The notes under the pieces: generated by a model
The model's input: the letters and a program-made list of their open reading frames with translations, nothing else
The model's database searches: none
What the model was told of the DNA's origin: nothing
Made by a program: the position numbers and the translations under genes
From: Hymenobacter cyanobacteriorum
GTDB taxonomy: Bacteria; Bacteroidota; Bacteroidia; Cytophagales; Hymenobacteraceae
Assembly: GCF_022631375.1 (NCBI RefSeq)
Contig: NZ_JALBGC010000004.1
Span: forward strand, 620,001-684,000
Direction: 5' to 3'
DNA: 64,000 nt
Part shown: positions 19,179 through 27,512 of the stretch, one piece after another
Layout: each line of letters starts with the position of its first letter
Numbering within the stretch: position 1 is the first letter of the stretch

Positions 19179-19835
19179 ATGAACACGGCATTATTCTGGT
19201 TCAGCCTGACGGAGCGGCTGTCGTTTGGGATGTTGGTGCTGGTGGGCATCGTGGGCGGGTGGCGGTACCGGCAGCTAGAGCCCGCGCTGCGCTGCGTGGT
19301 CTGGCTGGTATGGTTTGGCATTGCCATGGAAACGGCCACCCACGTGCTGCTTTTCCAGCACAAGCCCAACCTGTGGCTGATGCCGGCCGATGCCCTGGGC
19401 GAAGTGGCGCTGTTGTCGTGGGCCTATAGCCGGGCGCTGGGCTCACCGGGCTTCAGCCGGTGGCAGCCGTGGATAGCCGGGAGCTTTGCCGTGTACGTAG
19501 CGCTCAGCAGCGGCCTGGCCCCGGAAATGGCCCGGTTCAAGCCCGGCATCCTGCTCACCGGCTGCCTGCTGGAGCTGGCCATGGTGGGGCTGTATTTCCG
19601 AAAGCTGCTCAACGAGTTGCGGGTGCCGAGCCTCGCACAGGAGCCCATGTTCTGGGTGTCGACAGGCGTGCTGCTCTATGGGCTTAGCAAATTGTTTATC
19701 TCGCTGTTTAGCAACTACATGCTGGAGCATTATTCGCGGCAGCTCAGCCTGATGGTTTGGACAATTCATGGCCTGCTAACTATCGTGCTGTACTTGTGCT
19801 ATCTTCGGGCTATATGGCTGCGCCCGCAGAAATAA
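19179..19835 (+). CDS. Multi-pass membrane protein, probable sensor partner
   Basis: A 218-residue integral membrane protein with about six or seven hydrophobic segments, for example LSFGMLVLVGIVGGW, CVVWLVWFGIAM, ILLTGCLLELAMVGLYF and LLTIVLYLCYL. It has no catalytic motif. The arrangement resembles 7TM sensor modules that in other bacteria are fused to, or placed beside, histidine kinases. Its stop overlaps the start of the kinase gene by 22 bases, implying translational coupling. Function as the sensory half of a split sensor kinase is inference. Confidence 0.72.
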   Translation: MNTALFWFSLTERLSFGMLVLVGIVGGWRYRQLEPALRCVVWLVWFGIAMETATHVLLFQHKPNLWLMPADALGEVALLSWAYSRALGSPGFSRWQPWIAGSFAVYVALSSGLAPEMARFKPGILLTGCLLELAMVGLYFRKLLNELRVPSLAQEPMFWVSTGVLLYGLSKLFISLFSNYMLEHYSRQLSLMVWTIHGLLTIVLYLCYLRAIWLRPQK

Positions 19836-20629
19836 CATTCGCCCCCCTGCTGCTGGGCGGCATTGGCCTGATGGTGCTGGTGGCGGGGGCTTTCGTGTGG
19901 TTTGTGGTGAGCTACCAGCAGCGCCTCTACCGCCAGCAGCTGGTGCAGCGGGCAGCCGAATCGGCCCACCAGCAGGCGCTGCTGGCGGCCGTTATCGAAG
20001 CGCAGGAGGCCGAGCGCGCGCGCATCGGCCGCGATTTGCACGACGACGTGGCTTCTTCCGTGGCCATGGCCCAAATGCTGGTGGAGCGCCTGGCCGTGCC
20101 CGACCCGGCCGACGACCCGGCGGCCCTTTTTGCCGTGGCCCGCGAGGTGCTGGCGGCCGCCGTGGCCGACGTGCGCAGCACTTCGCACCAGCTCTACCCC
20201 GCCAGCCTGGCCCGGGTGGGCCTGGTAAAGGCCCTGGAGCGCTTGGCCGACCTCAGCCGCCATTCCGAAAACCTGAACGTGCAGTTCGAAGCGCACTACC
20301 CGCACACCCTGCCGCCCGCCGCCGAGCTCGCTCTCTACCGCATTTGCCAGGAGCTGGTACACAACGCCCTCAAACACGCGCACGGGGCCCGGGTTCTGCG
20401 CATCGGCTTGCGCCAGGAAAGCGCCCGGCTGGTACTGGCGGTAGAAGACGATGGCTGCGGGTTTGTGCCGGAGCAGCCCGGGGCCGCCGCGCTGGCCGGC
20501 GCCGGGGTGGGCCTGCGCAGCATTGGTGCGCGCGTGCAGCTGCTGGGGGCGCGGCTGGTGCAGCGCACCGCGCCCGGTCAGGGCACGCGTACGCAGGTCG
20601 AGCTCGACCACGCCGTGCCGGAAAAGTAG
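19814..20629 (+). CDS. NarL-type (HisKA_3) sensor histidine kinase without adjacent regulator
   Basis: A 271-residue histidine kinase. One membrane helix (about 10-32) leads into a coiled linker, then the HisKA_3 dimerisation/phosphoacceptor motif ERARIGRDLHDDVASSVAMA with phospho-accepting His76. The HATPase_c domain has N-box ELVHNALKHAHG, DDGCGF and GVGLRSIGAR. The start at MAAPAEIT was chosen, overlapping the upstream membrane protein; an earlier in-frame start lies inside that gene. There is no extracellular sensor domain, so the upstream membrane protein may sense the signal. No response regulator gene is present nearby; its partner must be elsewhere. Confidence 0.85.
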   Translation: MAAPAEITFAPLLLGGIGLMVLVAGAFVWFVVSYQQRLYRQQLVQRAAESAHQQALLAAVIEAQEAERARIGRDLHDDVASSVAMAQMLVERLAVPDPADDPAALFAVAREVLAAAVADVRSTSHQLYPASLARVGLVKALERLADLSRHSENLNVQFEAHYPHTLPPAAELALYRICQELVHNALKHAHGARVLRIGLRQESARLVLAVEDDGCGFVPEQPGAAALAGAGVGLRSIGARVQLLGARLVQRTAPGQGTRTQVELDHAVPEK

Positions 20630-20641
20630 CTGCCGTGCCAA

Positions 20642-20665
20642 CGTTCCCGGCAACGATTGCACAAA
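20642..20665. promoter_or_regulatory. Candidate LacI-type operator upstream of the CE12-GH28 gene
   Basis: A 24-base sequence beginning CGTTCCCGGCAACG and ending ATTGCACAAA is identical to the one at 26491-26514 in the lacI/kduD divergent region. The core CGATTGCAC resembles LacI-type half sites. It lies about 114-137 bases upstream of the gene. Exact identity of two intergenic 24-mers is strong evidence for a shared regulatory site. Confidence 0.65.
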
Positions 20666-20778
20666 TAAAACGCACTTAAATGGCCGTTTGAGGCGGCTTT
20701 CACGGTTGCTGGGGGGTAATATTGTTGGGGCCCGCCACGCGGCCGGCCCGCCTTTCGCCACCGACTTAACGGGCTTTG

Positions 20779-23148
20779 ATGCTGATGAAAACAAGTGCCA
20801 CGCTGCTGCTGGCGGGCCTCACGGCGCTGCTGGCCACGGCTTTCCGGCCGGCCGCCGCGCCGCCCACCCAGATTTTCCTGGTCGGCGACTCCACGATGTC
20901 GGAAAAAGCCGATTTAAACAAGCCCGAGCGTGGCTGGGGCATGGAGTTCGGCCAGTATTTCGACAACGGCGTGGTGATTCGCAACACCGCCGTGAACGGG
21001 CGCAGCACCAAAAGCTACTACCGCGAAGGCCGCTGGACCAAGGTGCTGCAAGACCTGAAGCCCGGCGACTGGGTATTCATCCAGTTCGGCCACAACGACT
21101 CCAAAACGGAAGACAGCGTGCGCTCGGCCCCGGCCCAGACGCTGTACCGCCAGCTCCTCACCAAGTTCGTGCTTGAAGCCAAGGCCAAGGGCGCCAACCC
21201 GGTGCTGCTTACGCCGGTGGGCCGCCGCTACTTCGACGACGCCGGCAAGCGCAAGGACGACCACGGCGAATACCCTGGCGTGGTGCGCGAAGTAGCCAAA
21301 ACCCAGAAAGTGCCCCTGATTGACCTGCACGAGCAAAGCTGGGCGATGTACTCGGCGCTGGGCGAGGCCGGCACCCGGCCGCTGTTCTGGAGCTACCAGA
21401 ACGGCTACTACCAGGAAAACCCCGTGCCGCCCGCCAAAAACGACAACACGCACTTCTCGGAATACGGCGCCACCCGCGTGGCGCAGCTCGTGGCCCAGGA
21501 CGTGCAGGCCCAGCACCTCGGGCTGGCCAGCCACCTGCGCCCGGCCGCCTACGCCGGCAAGCTCGCCGCCGACCTGCCCGTGGTGCTGCAAACCGCTTTC
21601 AAAAAGGATACCTTTAACCTGACCAAATACGGCGGTGTGGCCGACGGCCAGACCCTGAACACCGAGGCCTTCCGCAAAGCCATTGCGGCCTGCGCGGTGG
21701 GCGGCGGCACGGTGCTGGTGCCGCGCGGCCTGTGGCTCACGGGACCTATCGAATTGAAAAGCAACGTGAACCTGCACCTGGCCACCGGCGCGCTCGTGCA
21801 GTTTACGGCCGACCGCAGCCAGTACCCGCTCATCAAAACCACTTGGGAAGGGGAGGACGCCATTCGCAGCCAAGCCCCGATTTCGGGCGTGGGCCTCACC
21901 AACATTGCCATCACCGGCAACGGCACGTTTGATGGGGCCGGCGACGCGTGGCGACCCGTGAAAAAGAACAAGCTCAACGAAACGCAGTGGCAGAAGCTGG
22001 TGGCCTCGGGTGGCGTGCTGAGTGAGAAAAAGGACTATTGGTATCCTTCGGCCAGCTCGCTGAAGGGCAACCAGCTGGCCGCCGCTGGCACCCCGCGCAA
22101 AAGCCTCGATGTGACGGCCTTCGATGACATTCGCGACTTCCTGCGGCCCAACATGCTCAGCCTCACCCGCTGCAAGCAGATTCTGCTGGAGGATTTCGTA
22201 ATTCAGAATTCACCGGCCTGGACCATCCACCCGTTGCTGTGCGAAAACCTGACCGTGCGCCGCGTGACGGCCCGCAACCCCTGGTACGGCCAGAATACCG
22301 ATGCCATCGACGTGGAATCGTGCCGTAACGGTCTGATTGAGGGCTGCACGTTTGACGTGGGCGACGACGGCCTGTGCATCAAATCGGGCCGCGACGCCGA
22401 AGGCCGCCGGCGCGGCGTGCCCACCGAGAACTTCATCATCCGCGACTGCCGGGTGTACCACGCCCACGGCGGCTTCGTGATTGGCTCGGAGATGTCGGGC
22501 GGCGTGCGCAACCTCTACGTGAGCAACTGCACCTTCATGGGCACCGACGTGGGCCTGCGCTTCAAAACGGCCCGCGGCCGCGGCGGCGTGGTCGAGAACA
22601 TTTTCGTGGATGGCATCGACATGACCGACATTGCCGGCGAGGCCGTGCTGTTCGACATGTACTACGCCGCCAAAGACCCCGTGCCGCTGGCCGGCGAAAG
22701 CACCGCGCCGCCCGTCATTGCCGCGCAGCCGCTGAACGAAGGCACGCCGCAGTTCAAGGGCTTCCGCATTTCGAACATCACCTGCAAGGGCGCCACCACC
22801 GGCATTCTGGTGCGCGGCCTGCCCGAAATGAGCATCAAGGACATCAGCATCGAAAACGCCGTTATCGAAAGCAAAAAGGGCCTTGTGTGCCAGGAAGCCG
22901 AGAACATTCGCCTCAAAAACGTGACGCTGCTCTCAGCTGAAACCACGCCCGTACTGGAAGTGCAGAACAGCCACAACATTGCCCTTGACGGCATCCGCTA
23001 TGCCGATGGGGCCGAGCTGCTGCTGCGCGTGACGGGTGACCGCAGCAAGGACATTCGCCTGACGAATACCGACACGAAGAAAGCCAAGCGCGGCGTGGAG
23101 CTGGGCCCGAAAATGGCGAAAAAGACCGTGACGCTGGCCACGCGGTAG
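20779..23148 (+). CDS. Fusion of CE12 rhamnogalacturonan acetylesterase and GH28 polygalacturonase
   Basis: A 789-residue secreted protein joining two pectin enzymes. After a signal peptide (about 1-27) an SGNH hydrolase of CE12 type spans about 30-255: GDSTMS with Ser38, GHND with Asn106, and the catalytic Asp222-His225 in DNTHFSEYG. From about 275 to the end is a GH28 parallel beta-helix with FNLTKYGGVADG, NTDAIDVES (Asp near 508 and 511), GDDGLCIKSG (about 528-537), GFVIGSEMSGG and RFKTARGRGG. It should remove acetyl groups and hydrolyse the galacturonan or rhamnogalacturonan backbone in one polypeptide. GH105 follows. Starts TTG 20776, ATG 20779 and ATG 20785 are all possible. An operator-like site lies upstream. 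Confidence 0.9.
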   Translation: MLMKTSATLLLAGLTALLATAFRPAAAPPTQIFLVGDSTMSEKADLNKPERGWGMEFGQYFDNGVVIRNTAVNGRSTKSYYREGRWTKVLQDLKPGDWVFIQFGHNDSKTEDSVRSAPAQTLYRQLLTKFVLEAKAKGANPVLLTPVGRRYFDDAGKRKDDHGEYPGVVREVAKTQKVPLIDLHEQSWAMYSALGEAGTRPLFWSYQNGYYQENPVPPAKNDNTHFSEYGATRVAQLVAQDVQAQHLGLASHLRPAAYAGKLAADLPVVLQTAFKKDTFNLTKYGGVADGQTLNTEAFRKAIAACAVGGGTVLVPRGLWLTGPIELKSNVNLHLATGALVQFTADRSQYPLIKTTWEGEDAIRSQAPISGVGLTNIAITGNGTFDGAGDAWRPVKKNKLNETQWQKLVASGGVLSEKKDYWYPSASSLKGNQLAAAGTPRKSLDVTAFDDIRDFLRPNMLSLTRCKQILLEDFVIQNSPAWTIHPLLCENLTVRRVTARNPWYGQNTDAIDVESCRNGLIEGCTFDVGDDGLCIKSGRDAEGRRRGVPTENFIIRDCRVYHAHGGFVIGSEMSGGVRNLYVSNCTFMGTDVGLRFKTARGRGGVVENIFVDGIDMTDIAGEAVLFDMYYAAKDPVPLAGESTAPPVIAAQPLNEGTPQFKGFRISNITCKGATTGILVRGLPEMSIKDISIENAVIESKKGLVCQEAENIRLKNVTLLSAETTPVLEVQNSHNIALDGIRYADGAELLLRVTGDRSKDIRLTNTDTKKAKRGVELGPKMAKKTVTLATR

Positions 23149-23151
23149 TTG

Positions 23152-23255
23152 TTTCACGCAGTGTTTCGCGGTGTTAAAAGCGCAGTGTTCCGCAGTGTCG
23201 TCCAACGGTTCACTGCGAGACACTGCGCTTTAACACCGCGAAACACTGCGTGAAA
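23152..23255. repeat. Long inverted repeat, family E
   Basis: Left arm 23152-23188 (TTTCACGCAGTGTTTCGCGG...) and right arm 23220-23255 pair except for one extra A. Only copy of this family seen here. It lies between the CE12-GH28 and GH105 genes. Confidence 0.9.
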
Positions 23256-23271
23256 TCTTTTTGAAAATCCT

Positions 23272-25179
23272 ATGAAACGACTCTTCCTGCCGCTGCTGGT
23301 GCTACTGGCCGAAACCGCCTCGGCTCAAACCCCGGCCCCCTACTCGCAGCGCATGGCCGATGCCTTCATCAGCTGGCATCCGGATTCCATCGTCATCGGC
23401 TCGCGTAAAACCGCGCGCTGGGACTATGAGCAGGGCCTGATGCTGAAGGCCTTGGAGCGCGTGTGGCAGCGCACCGGCGAGGCAAAATATTTCACATACA
23501 TCCAGAAAGACCTCGACCAGTACGTGCAGAAGGACGGCAGCATCCGCACCTACAAGCCCGACGACTACCTGCTCGACAACGTGACCACTGGCCACGCCGT
23601 GCTGCTGCTGGCCCAGGTGTCGGGCCCGAACCAGGACAAGTACATCAAGGCCGCGCAGCTGCTGCGCAAGCAGCTCGATACCCAGCCGCGCACCAACGAG
23701 GGCGGCTTCTGGCACAAGAAAATCTACCCCAACCAGATGTGGCTCGATGGCCTGTACATGGCCGAGCCGTTCTACGCCGAGTACAGCCGCTTATTCAGCC
23801 AGCCCGCCGGCCTGGAGGACGTGGCCAAGCAGTTTGCGCTGGTCGAAAAGCACCTCGTGGACGCCAAAACCGGCCTGCTCTACCACGGCTACGACGAAAG
23901 CCGCGAGCAGGCCTGGGCCAACAAATCCACCGGCCAGAGCCCCAATTTCTGGGACCGCGGCATTGGCTGGTACGCCATGGCGCTGGTCGATGTGCTCGAC
24001 TACTTCCCCGAAAACCATCCGCAGCGGCCCGTGCTCGTCAAGGCCCTGCAACGTTTGGCCCCCGCGCTGGCGAAGTACCAGGACCCCAAAACCGGCACCT
24101 GGAGCCTGGTGATGGCCCAGGAAGCCCGCAAGGGCAACTACGCCGAAGCCTCGGGCAGCAGCATGTTCGTGTATGCGCTGGCTAAGGGTGTGCGCCTCGG
24201 CTACCTCGATAAAAAGTACGCCGCCGTGGCCCGCAAAGGCTACGACGGCCTGCTGAAAACCTTCGTGACCACGGAAGCCAACGGCGCGCTGGCCTTCAAC
24301 GGCACCGTGAGCGTGGGCGGTCTCGGCGGCAAGCCCTACCGCGACGGCAGCTACGAATACTACCTCACCGAGCCGCTGCGCAAGAACGATTTGAAGGGCG
24401 TGGGCCCGTTCATTCTGGCCAGCACGGAAATGGAAATTGCTGCTGAGGACGCTCTCGGCCAGGGCAAAACCGTAGGGCTCGACTACTACTTCAACCACGA
24501 AACCCGCAAAAGCACCTTCACCGGCCAGCCCGAGCAGTGGCACTACACCTGGGAGGAGCGAACCCACGGCGGCTTCTGGCTCTGGGGCAACCAGCTGCGC
24601 GAGTTGGGCGCGCGCACCGTGGCCGTGCCCGCCGCGCCCACGGCCGCCAACCTCAAGCCGCTAAGTGTGTACGTCATCGTCGACCCCGACACGCGCAAGG
24701 AATCGCCCGCGCCCAACTACATCCAGCCCGCTGATAGCAAGATGATTACCGAGTGGGTGCGTGGCGGTGGCACCCTGGTGCTGCTGGCCAACGACACGGC
24801 CAACTGCGAAATCAAGCACTTCAATGAGCTGGCTAAAAATTTCGGCGTGCAGTTCACCGCCCAGAGCGTGAACATGGTGCAGGGCAGTCAATTCGAGCAG
24901 GGCCGAGTGGACTTAACCTCGGGCAAAGCCGTGTTCAAAAATGCCACTTCCGCCTACATCAAAGAGCTAGCGGTGCTGAGCGTGGCGGCCCCCGCCCAGC
25001 CGCTGGTCTCCAATAATGGCAAAATCATCATGGCCACGGCGCGGCTGGGCAAGGGCAAGGTTTTCGTGCTCGGCGACCCGTGGCTGTACAACGAGTACGT
25101 AGACGGCCGCAAGATTCCGGCTTCGTTTCAGAACTTCCAGGCCGGCAAGGATTTGGGCCGCTGGCTGCTGGGGAAGTAA
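23272..25179 (+). CDS. Secreted GH105 unsaturated rhamnogalacturonyl hydrolase with extra C-terminal domain
   Basis: A 635-residue protein with a signal peptide (to SAQ-19). Residues about 25-390 are an (alpha/alpha)6 barrel of family GH105 (YteR/YesR-like), which removes the unsaturated galacturonyl unit left by pectate or rhamnogalacturonan lyases. QMWLDGLYMAEPF carries the expected catalytic Asp159; YHGYDES and WDRGIGWYAMAL are further family blocks. Residues about 430-635 form an additional alpha/beta domain (SVYVIVDPD, MITEWVRGGGTLVLLAND, GKVFVLGDPWLYNEY) resembling DUF4350 or a glutamine-amidotransferase-like fold. Classical GH105 enzymes end near residue 380, so the tail is a real extension. 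It is downstream of CE12-GH28 and probably co-regulated. Confidence 0.88.
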   Translation: MKRLFLPLLVLLAETASAQTPAPYSQRMADAFISWHPDSIVIGSRKTARWDYEQGLMLKALERVWQRTGEAKYFTYIQKDLDQYVQKDGSIRTYKPDDYLLDNVTTGHAVLLLAQVSGPNQDKYIKAAQLLRKQLDTQPRTNEGGFWHKKIYPNQMWLDGLYMAEPFYAEYSRLFSQPAGLEDVAKQFALVEKHLVDAKTGLLYHGYDESREQAWANKSTGQSPNFWDRGIGWYAMALVDVLDYFPENHPQRPVLVKALQRLAPALAKYQDPKTGTWSLVMAQEARKGNYAEASGSSMFVYALAKGVRLGYLDKKYAAVARKGYDGLLKTFVTTEANGALAFNGTVSVGGLGGKPYRDGSYEYYLTEPLRKNDLKGVGPFILASTEMEIAAEDALGQGKTVGLDYYFNHETRKSTFTGQPEQWHYTWEERTHGGFWLWGNQLRELGARTVAVPAAPTAANLKPLSVYVIVDPDTRKESPAPNYIQPADSKMITEWVRGGGTLVLLANDTANCEIKHFNELAKNFGVQFTAQSVNMVQGSQFEQGRVDLTSGKAVFKNATSAYIKELAVLSVAAPAQPLVSNNGKIIMATARLGKGKVFVLGDPWLYNEYVDGRKIPASFQNFQAGKDLGRWLLGK

Positions 25180-25193
25180 CGCACGGTTACGTT

Positions 25194-25280
25194 TGTCATG
25201 CTAAACGCAGTGAAGCACCTTATCACGCCAGAACAAGTCGTTCCAACGTGATAAGGTGCTTCACTGCGTTCAGCATGACA
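25194..25280. repeat. Long hairpin repeat, A/B-superfamily variant
   Basis: Arms 25194-25226 (TGTCATGCTAAACGCAGTGA...) and 25248-25280 pair over 33 bases with about one mismatch. The outer part resembles family A and the inner CACCTTATCAC resembles family B. It sits between the convergent GH105 and lacI genes. Confidence 0.9.
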
Positions 25281-25308
25281 GTACTGCCCCTATATCTATT
25301 GCAAACAA

Positions 25309-26358
25309 CTACAGCCCAATCCGGAAATCTGCTTCGGCCCGTACCGGCGGCGCCGACGACTCGCGCACCAGCAGCGTGGTGGGCAGTTTCACGGTGGCCG
25401 GGGGCGAGGCTTTCTGCTTGCGCTCGATGAGCTCGATGAGGCGTTCGGCGGCCAGCTGGCCGATTTCCTGCGCCGGCTGCGTTACGGTGCTGAGGGGCGG
25501 ATTCAGCATTTCGGCGGCGGGCAGATTGGTGAAGCCGATAAGCGAAATATCCTCCGGAATGCGGATACCGCGCTTGCGCAGCGCCGTGAGGCAGCCCAGC
25601 GCCAACCGGTCGCTGGCCGTGAAGAAGGCGTCGGGGCGCGGCTCCTGCGCCAGCAGCTGCTCCACCAGCTCGTCGGCCTCGTCGGGGCCGAAGGTGCCGT
25701 AGCGCACCAGGTTTTCATCGAAGGCCACGCCGTACTGCTCCAGGGCAGCGCGGTAGCCGGCCAGGCGCTCCTGCGTGATGCTGAGGTAGGGTGGAATGGT
25801 GAGGTGGGCAATGCGCCGCCGGCCGGTTTGCAGCAGGTGCGAGGTGGCCGCGTAGGCCCCGCCGAAGTTGTCGGCCACTACCTGCGTCACGGGCAGGTCG
25901 GGCGCCACGCGGTCGAACAGCACCAGCGGCACGCCTTGCGCGTGCAGGGCGTGCAGGTGGGCCACGTCGGAGGTTTCGCTGGATAGGGAGAGGAGCAGGC
26001 CGTCGACGCGGCGGGCTACGGCCTGCTGCACGTTGGCCATTTCGCGCTCGTAGCTCTCGTGCGTCTGGAAAATGATGACGTGGTAGCCCCGGTTGTAGGC
26101 AATGGCCTCGATGCCGTTGATGGCCTGCGAGAAGAAGTTGTTGGCAATCTGCGGCACGATAACCGCGAGCGCCTTGCTGCTGCTGCCCTTCAGACTGAGG
26201 GCGATGGGGTTGGGGCGGTAGTTAAGGCGCTCGGCGTACTCCATCACCAGCCGCTTGGTTTCGGGGCTGATTTCGTAGCTGTCGCGCAAGGCCCGCGACA
26301 CGGTCGAGGTCGACAGGTTCAGCGCGCGGGCAATGTCTTTGATGGTAACGGGGTCCAA
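25309..26358 (-). CDS. LacI-family transcriptional regulator (pectin block)
   Basis: A 349-residue LacI/GalR protein: HTH TIKDIARALNLSTSTVSRALRD, hinge LNYRPNPIALSLKG, and effector-binding core from ALAVIVPQIANNFFSQAINGIE to the C-terminus. The initiation codon is TTG at 26358 (MDPVTIKD); no ATG is available near the HTH. It is divergent from kduD across a 280-base region containing the 24-base operator-like sequence shared with the CE12-GH28 promoter. It therefore is the best candidate regulator of pectin and uronate genes, with a uronate-derived ligand such as KDG inferred from context only. Confidence 0.88.
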   Translation of the reverse strand: MDPVTIKDIARALNLSTSTVSRALRDSYEISPETKRLVMEYAERLNYRPNPIALSLKGSSSKALAVIVPQIANNFFSQAINGIEAIAYNRGYHVIIFQTHESYEREMANVQQAVARRVDGLLLSLSSETSDVAHLHALHAQGVPLVLFDRVAPDLPVTQVVADNFGGAYAATSHLLQTGRRRIAHLTIPPYLSITQERLAGYRAALEQYGVAFDENLVRYGTFGPDEADELVEQLLAQEPRPDAFFTASDRLALGCLTALRKRGIRIPEDISLIGFTNLPAAEMLNPPLSTVTQPAQEIGQLAAERLIELIERKQKASPPATVKLPTTLLVRESSAPPVRAEADFRIGL

Positions 26359-26490
26359 GCGACTTTCTTTCTAAAGTTCAATAAACGGCAACTAACTGGC
26401 CGGGGTTAGGTGAGTGCCGACTAACGGCCCGTAAGGTACTGCAACGGGCTTAAATAGCCCCGCGAATGCTCGCCGGGCGCAACGTGACAT

Positions 26491-26514
26491 CGTTCCCGGC
26501 AACGATTGCACAAA
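26491..26514. promoter_or_regulatory. Candidate LacI-type operator in the lacI/kduD divergent region
   Basis: Identical over 24 bases to 20642-20665 (CGTTCCCGGCAACG followed by ATTGCACAAA). It lies about 133 bases upstream of the lacI start and 125 bases upstream of kduD, suited to autoregulation and control of the kdu-sus-uxa operon. Confidence 0.65.
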
Positions 26515-26638
26515 AAAACATTGTCCAACTCTTGCTTTCGGCCGGCGCTGCCCGGAACCTTTAACTAGCCAACCGCTCCACAAGAGTAGGAAATATCTGG
26601 CTAATTCCCGCTTAAAGTCCTAGCTCACCGTTCCGCTT

Positions 26639-27409
26639 ATGGCCTCGCTTCCCGCTCTTTTCAGTCTCGCCGGTCAGCGCGCCCTCGTCACGGGTGCTGA
26701 CCGCGGCATTGGCCAGGCCATGGCCATTGCGCTGGCCGAAGCCGGAGCCGACATCATCGGCGTGTCGCGCAGCCTGCCGGCTGGCGGCGAAACCGAAACC
26801 GCCGTGCACGCCCTGGGCCGCGGCTTCCGCGCCTACCGCGCCGACTTGGGTGATGCTGCTCAACTCAAAGCCTTCATTAACGAAGTGCAGGCTGACTTCC
26901 CCGTTATTGACATTCTGGTTAACAACGCCGGCATCATCCGCCGCGCGCCGGCCGCCGAGCATTCCGACGAAGATTGGGACGCCGTGCTGAGCGTGAACCT
27001 CGATGCGCCGTTCCGGCTGGCCCGCGCTTTGGGCGGTGAGATGCTGAAGCGCGGACGCGGCAAAATCATTTTCACGGCTTCGCTGCTCACGTTTCAGGGC
27101 GGCCTCAACGTGCCGGGCTACGCGGCCAGCAAAGGCGCCATCGGCTCGCTGGTGAAGGCGCTGGCCAACGAGTGGGCCGGCCGGGGCGTGAACGTGAATG
27201 CCATCGCGCCGGGCTACGTGGCTACTGACAACACTGCTGCATTGCGCCAGGATGCCGAGCGCAGTGCTGCCATCCTCGCGCGCATTCCGGCCGGCCGCTG
27301 GGCCGAGGCCGACGATTTTAAAGGTCCGGCTGTGTTTCTGGCCTCGGCCGCCTCGGACTACGTGCACGGCACCATCCTCACCGTCGATGGCGGCTGGATG
27401 GGGAGATGA
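26639..27409 (+). CDS. kduD: 2-dehydro-3-deoxy-D-gluconate 5-dehydrogenase
   Basis: A 256-residue classical short-chain dehydrogenase that reduces 2,5-diketo-3-deoxygluconate to KDG in unsaturated uronate catabolism. It has the cofactor loop VTGADRGIGQAM, NNAGII, catalytic Ser in FTASLL and YxxxK in PGYAASKGAIGS, and C-terminal DGGWMGR. The start and length agree with KduD. kduI follows, and the pair opens a seven-gene plus-strand run through SusC/D, PL10, uxaB and uxaA. Assignment to kduD rather than a general SDR rests partly on this neighbourhood. Confidence 0.92.
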   Translation: MASLPALFSLAGQRALVTGADRGIGQAMAIALAEAGADIIGVSRSLPAGGETETAVHALGRGFRAYRADLGDAAQLKAFINEVQADFPVIDILVNNAGIIRRAPAAEHSDEDWDAVLSVNLDAPFRLARALGGEMLKRGRGKIIFTASLLTFQGGLNVPGYAASKGAIGSLVKALANEWAGRGVNVNAIAPGYVATDNTAALRQDAERSAAILARIPAGRWAEADDFKGPAVFLASAASDYVHGTILTVDGGWMGR

Positions 27410-27510
27410 AGGGTTGAGTTTTGAGGGTTGAGTGTTGAATTAAAATCTCATTCAATTCTGGCAAAATCAAATCCGATAACTCAACTCTCAACATTCAAAA
27501 CTCAACCCTT
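27409..27510. repeat. Imperfect long inverted repeat, family F (AT-rich)
   Basis: Arms 27409-27441 (AAGGGTTGAGTTTTGAGGGT...) and 27478-27510 pair imperfectly. The element overlaps the last base of kduD and ends two bases before the kduI start codon. Confidence 0.8.
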
Positions 27511-27512
27511 CC

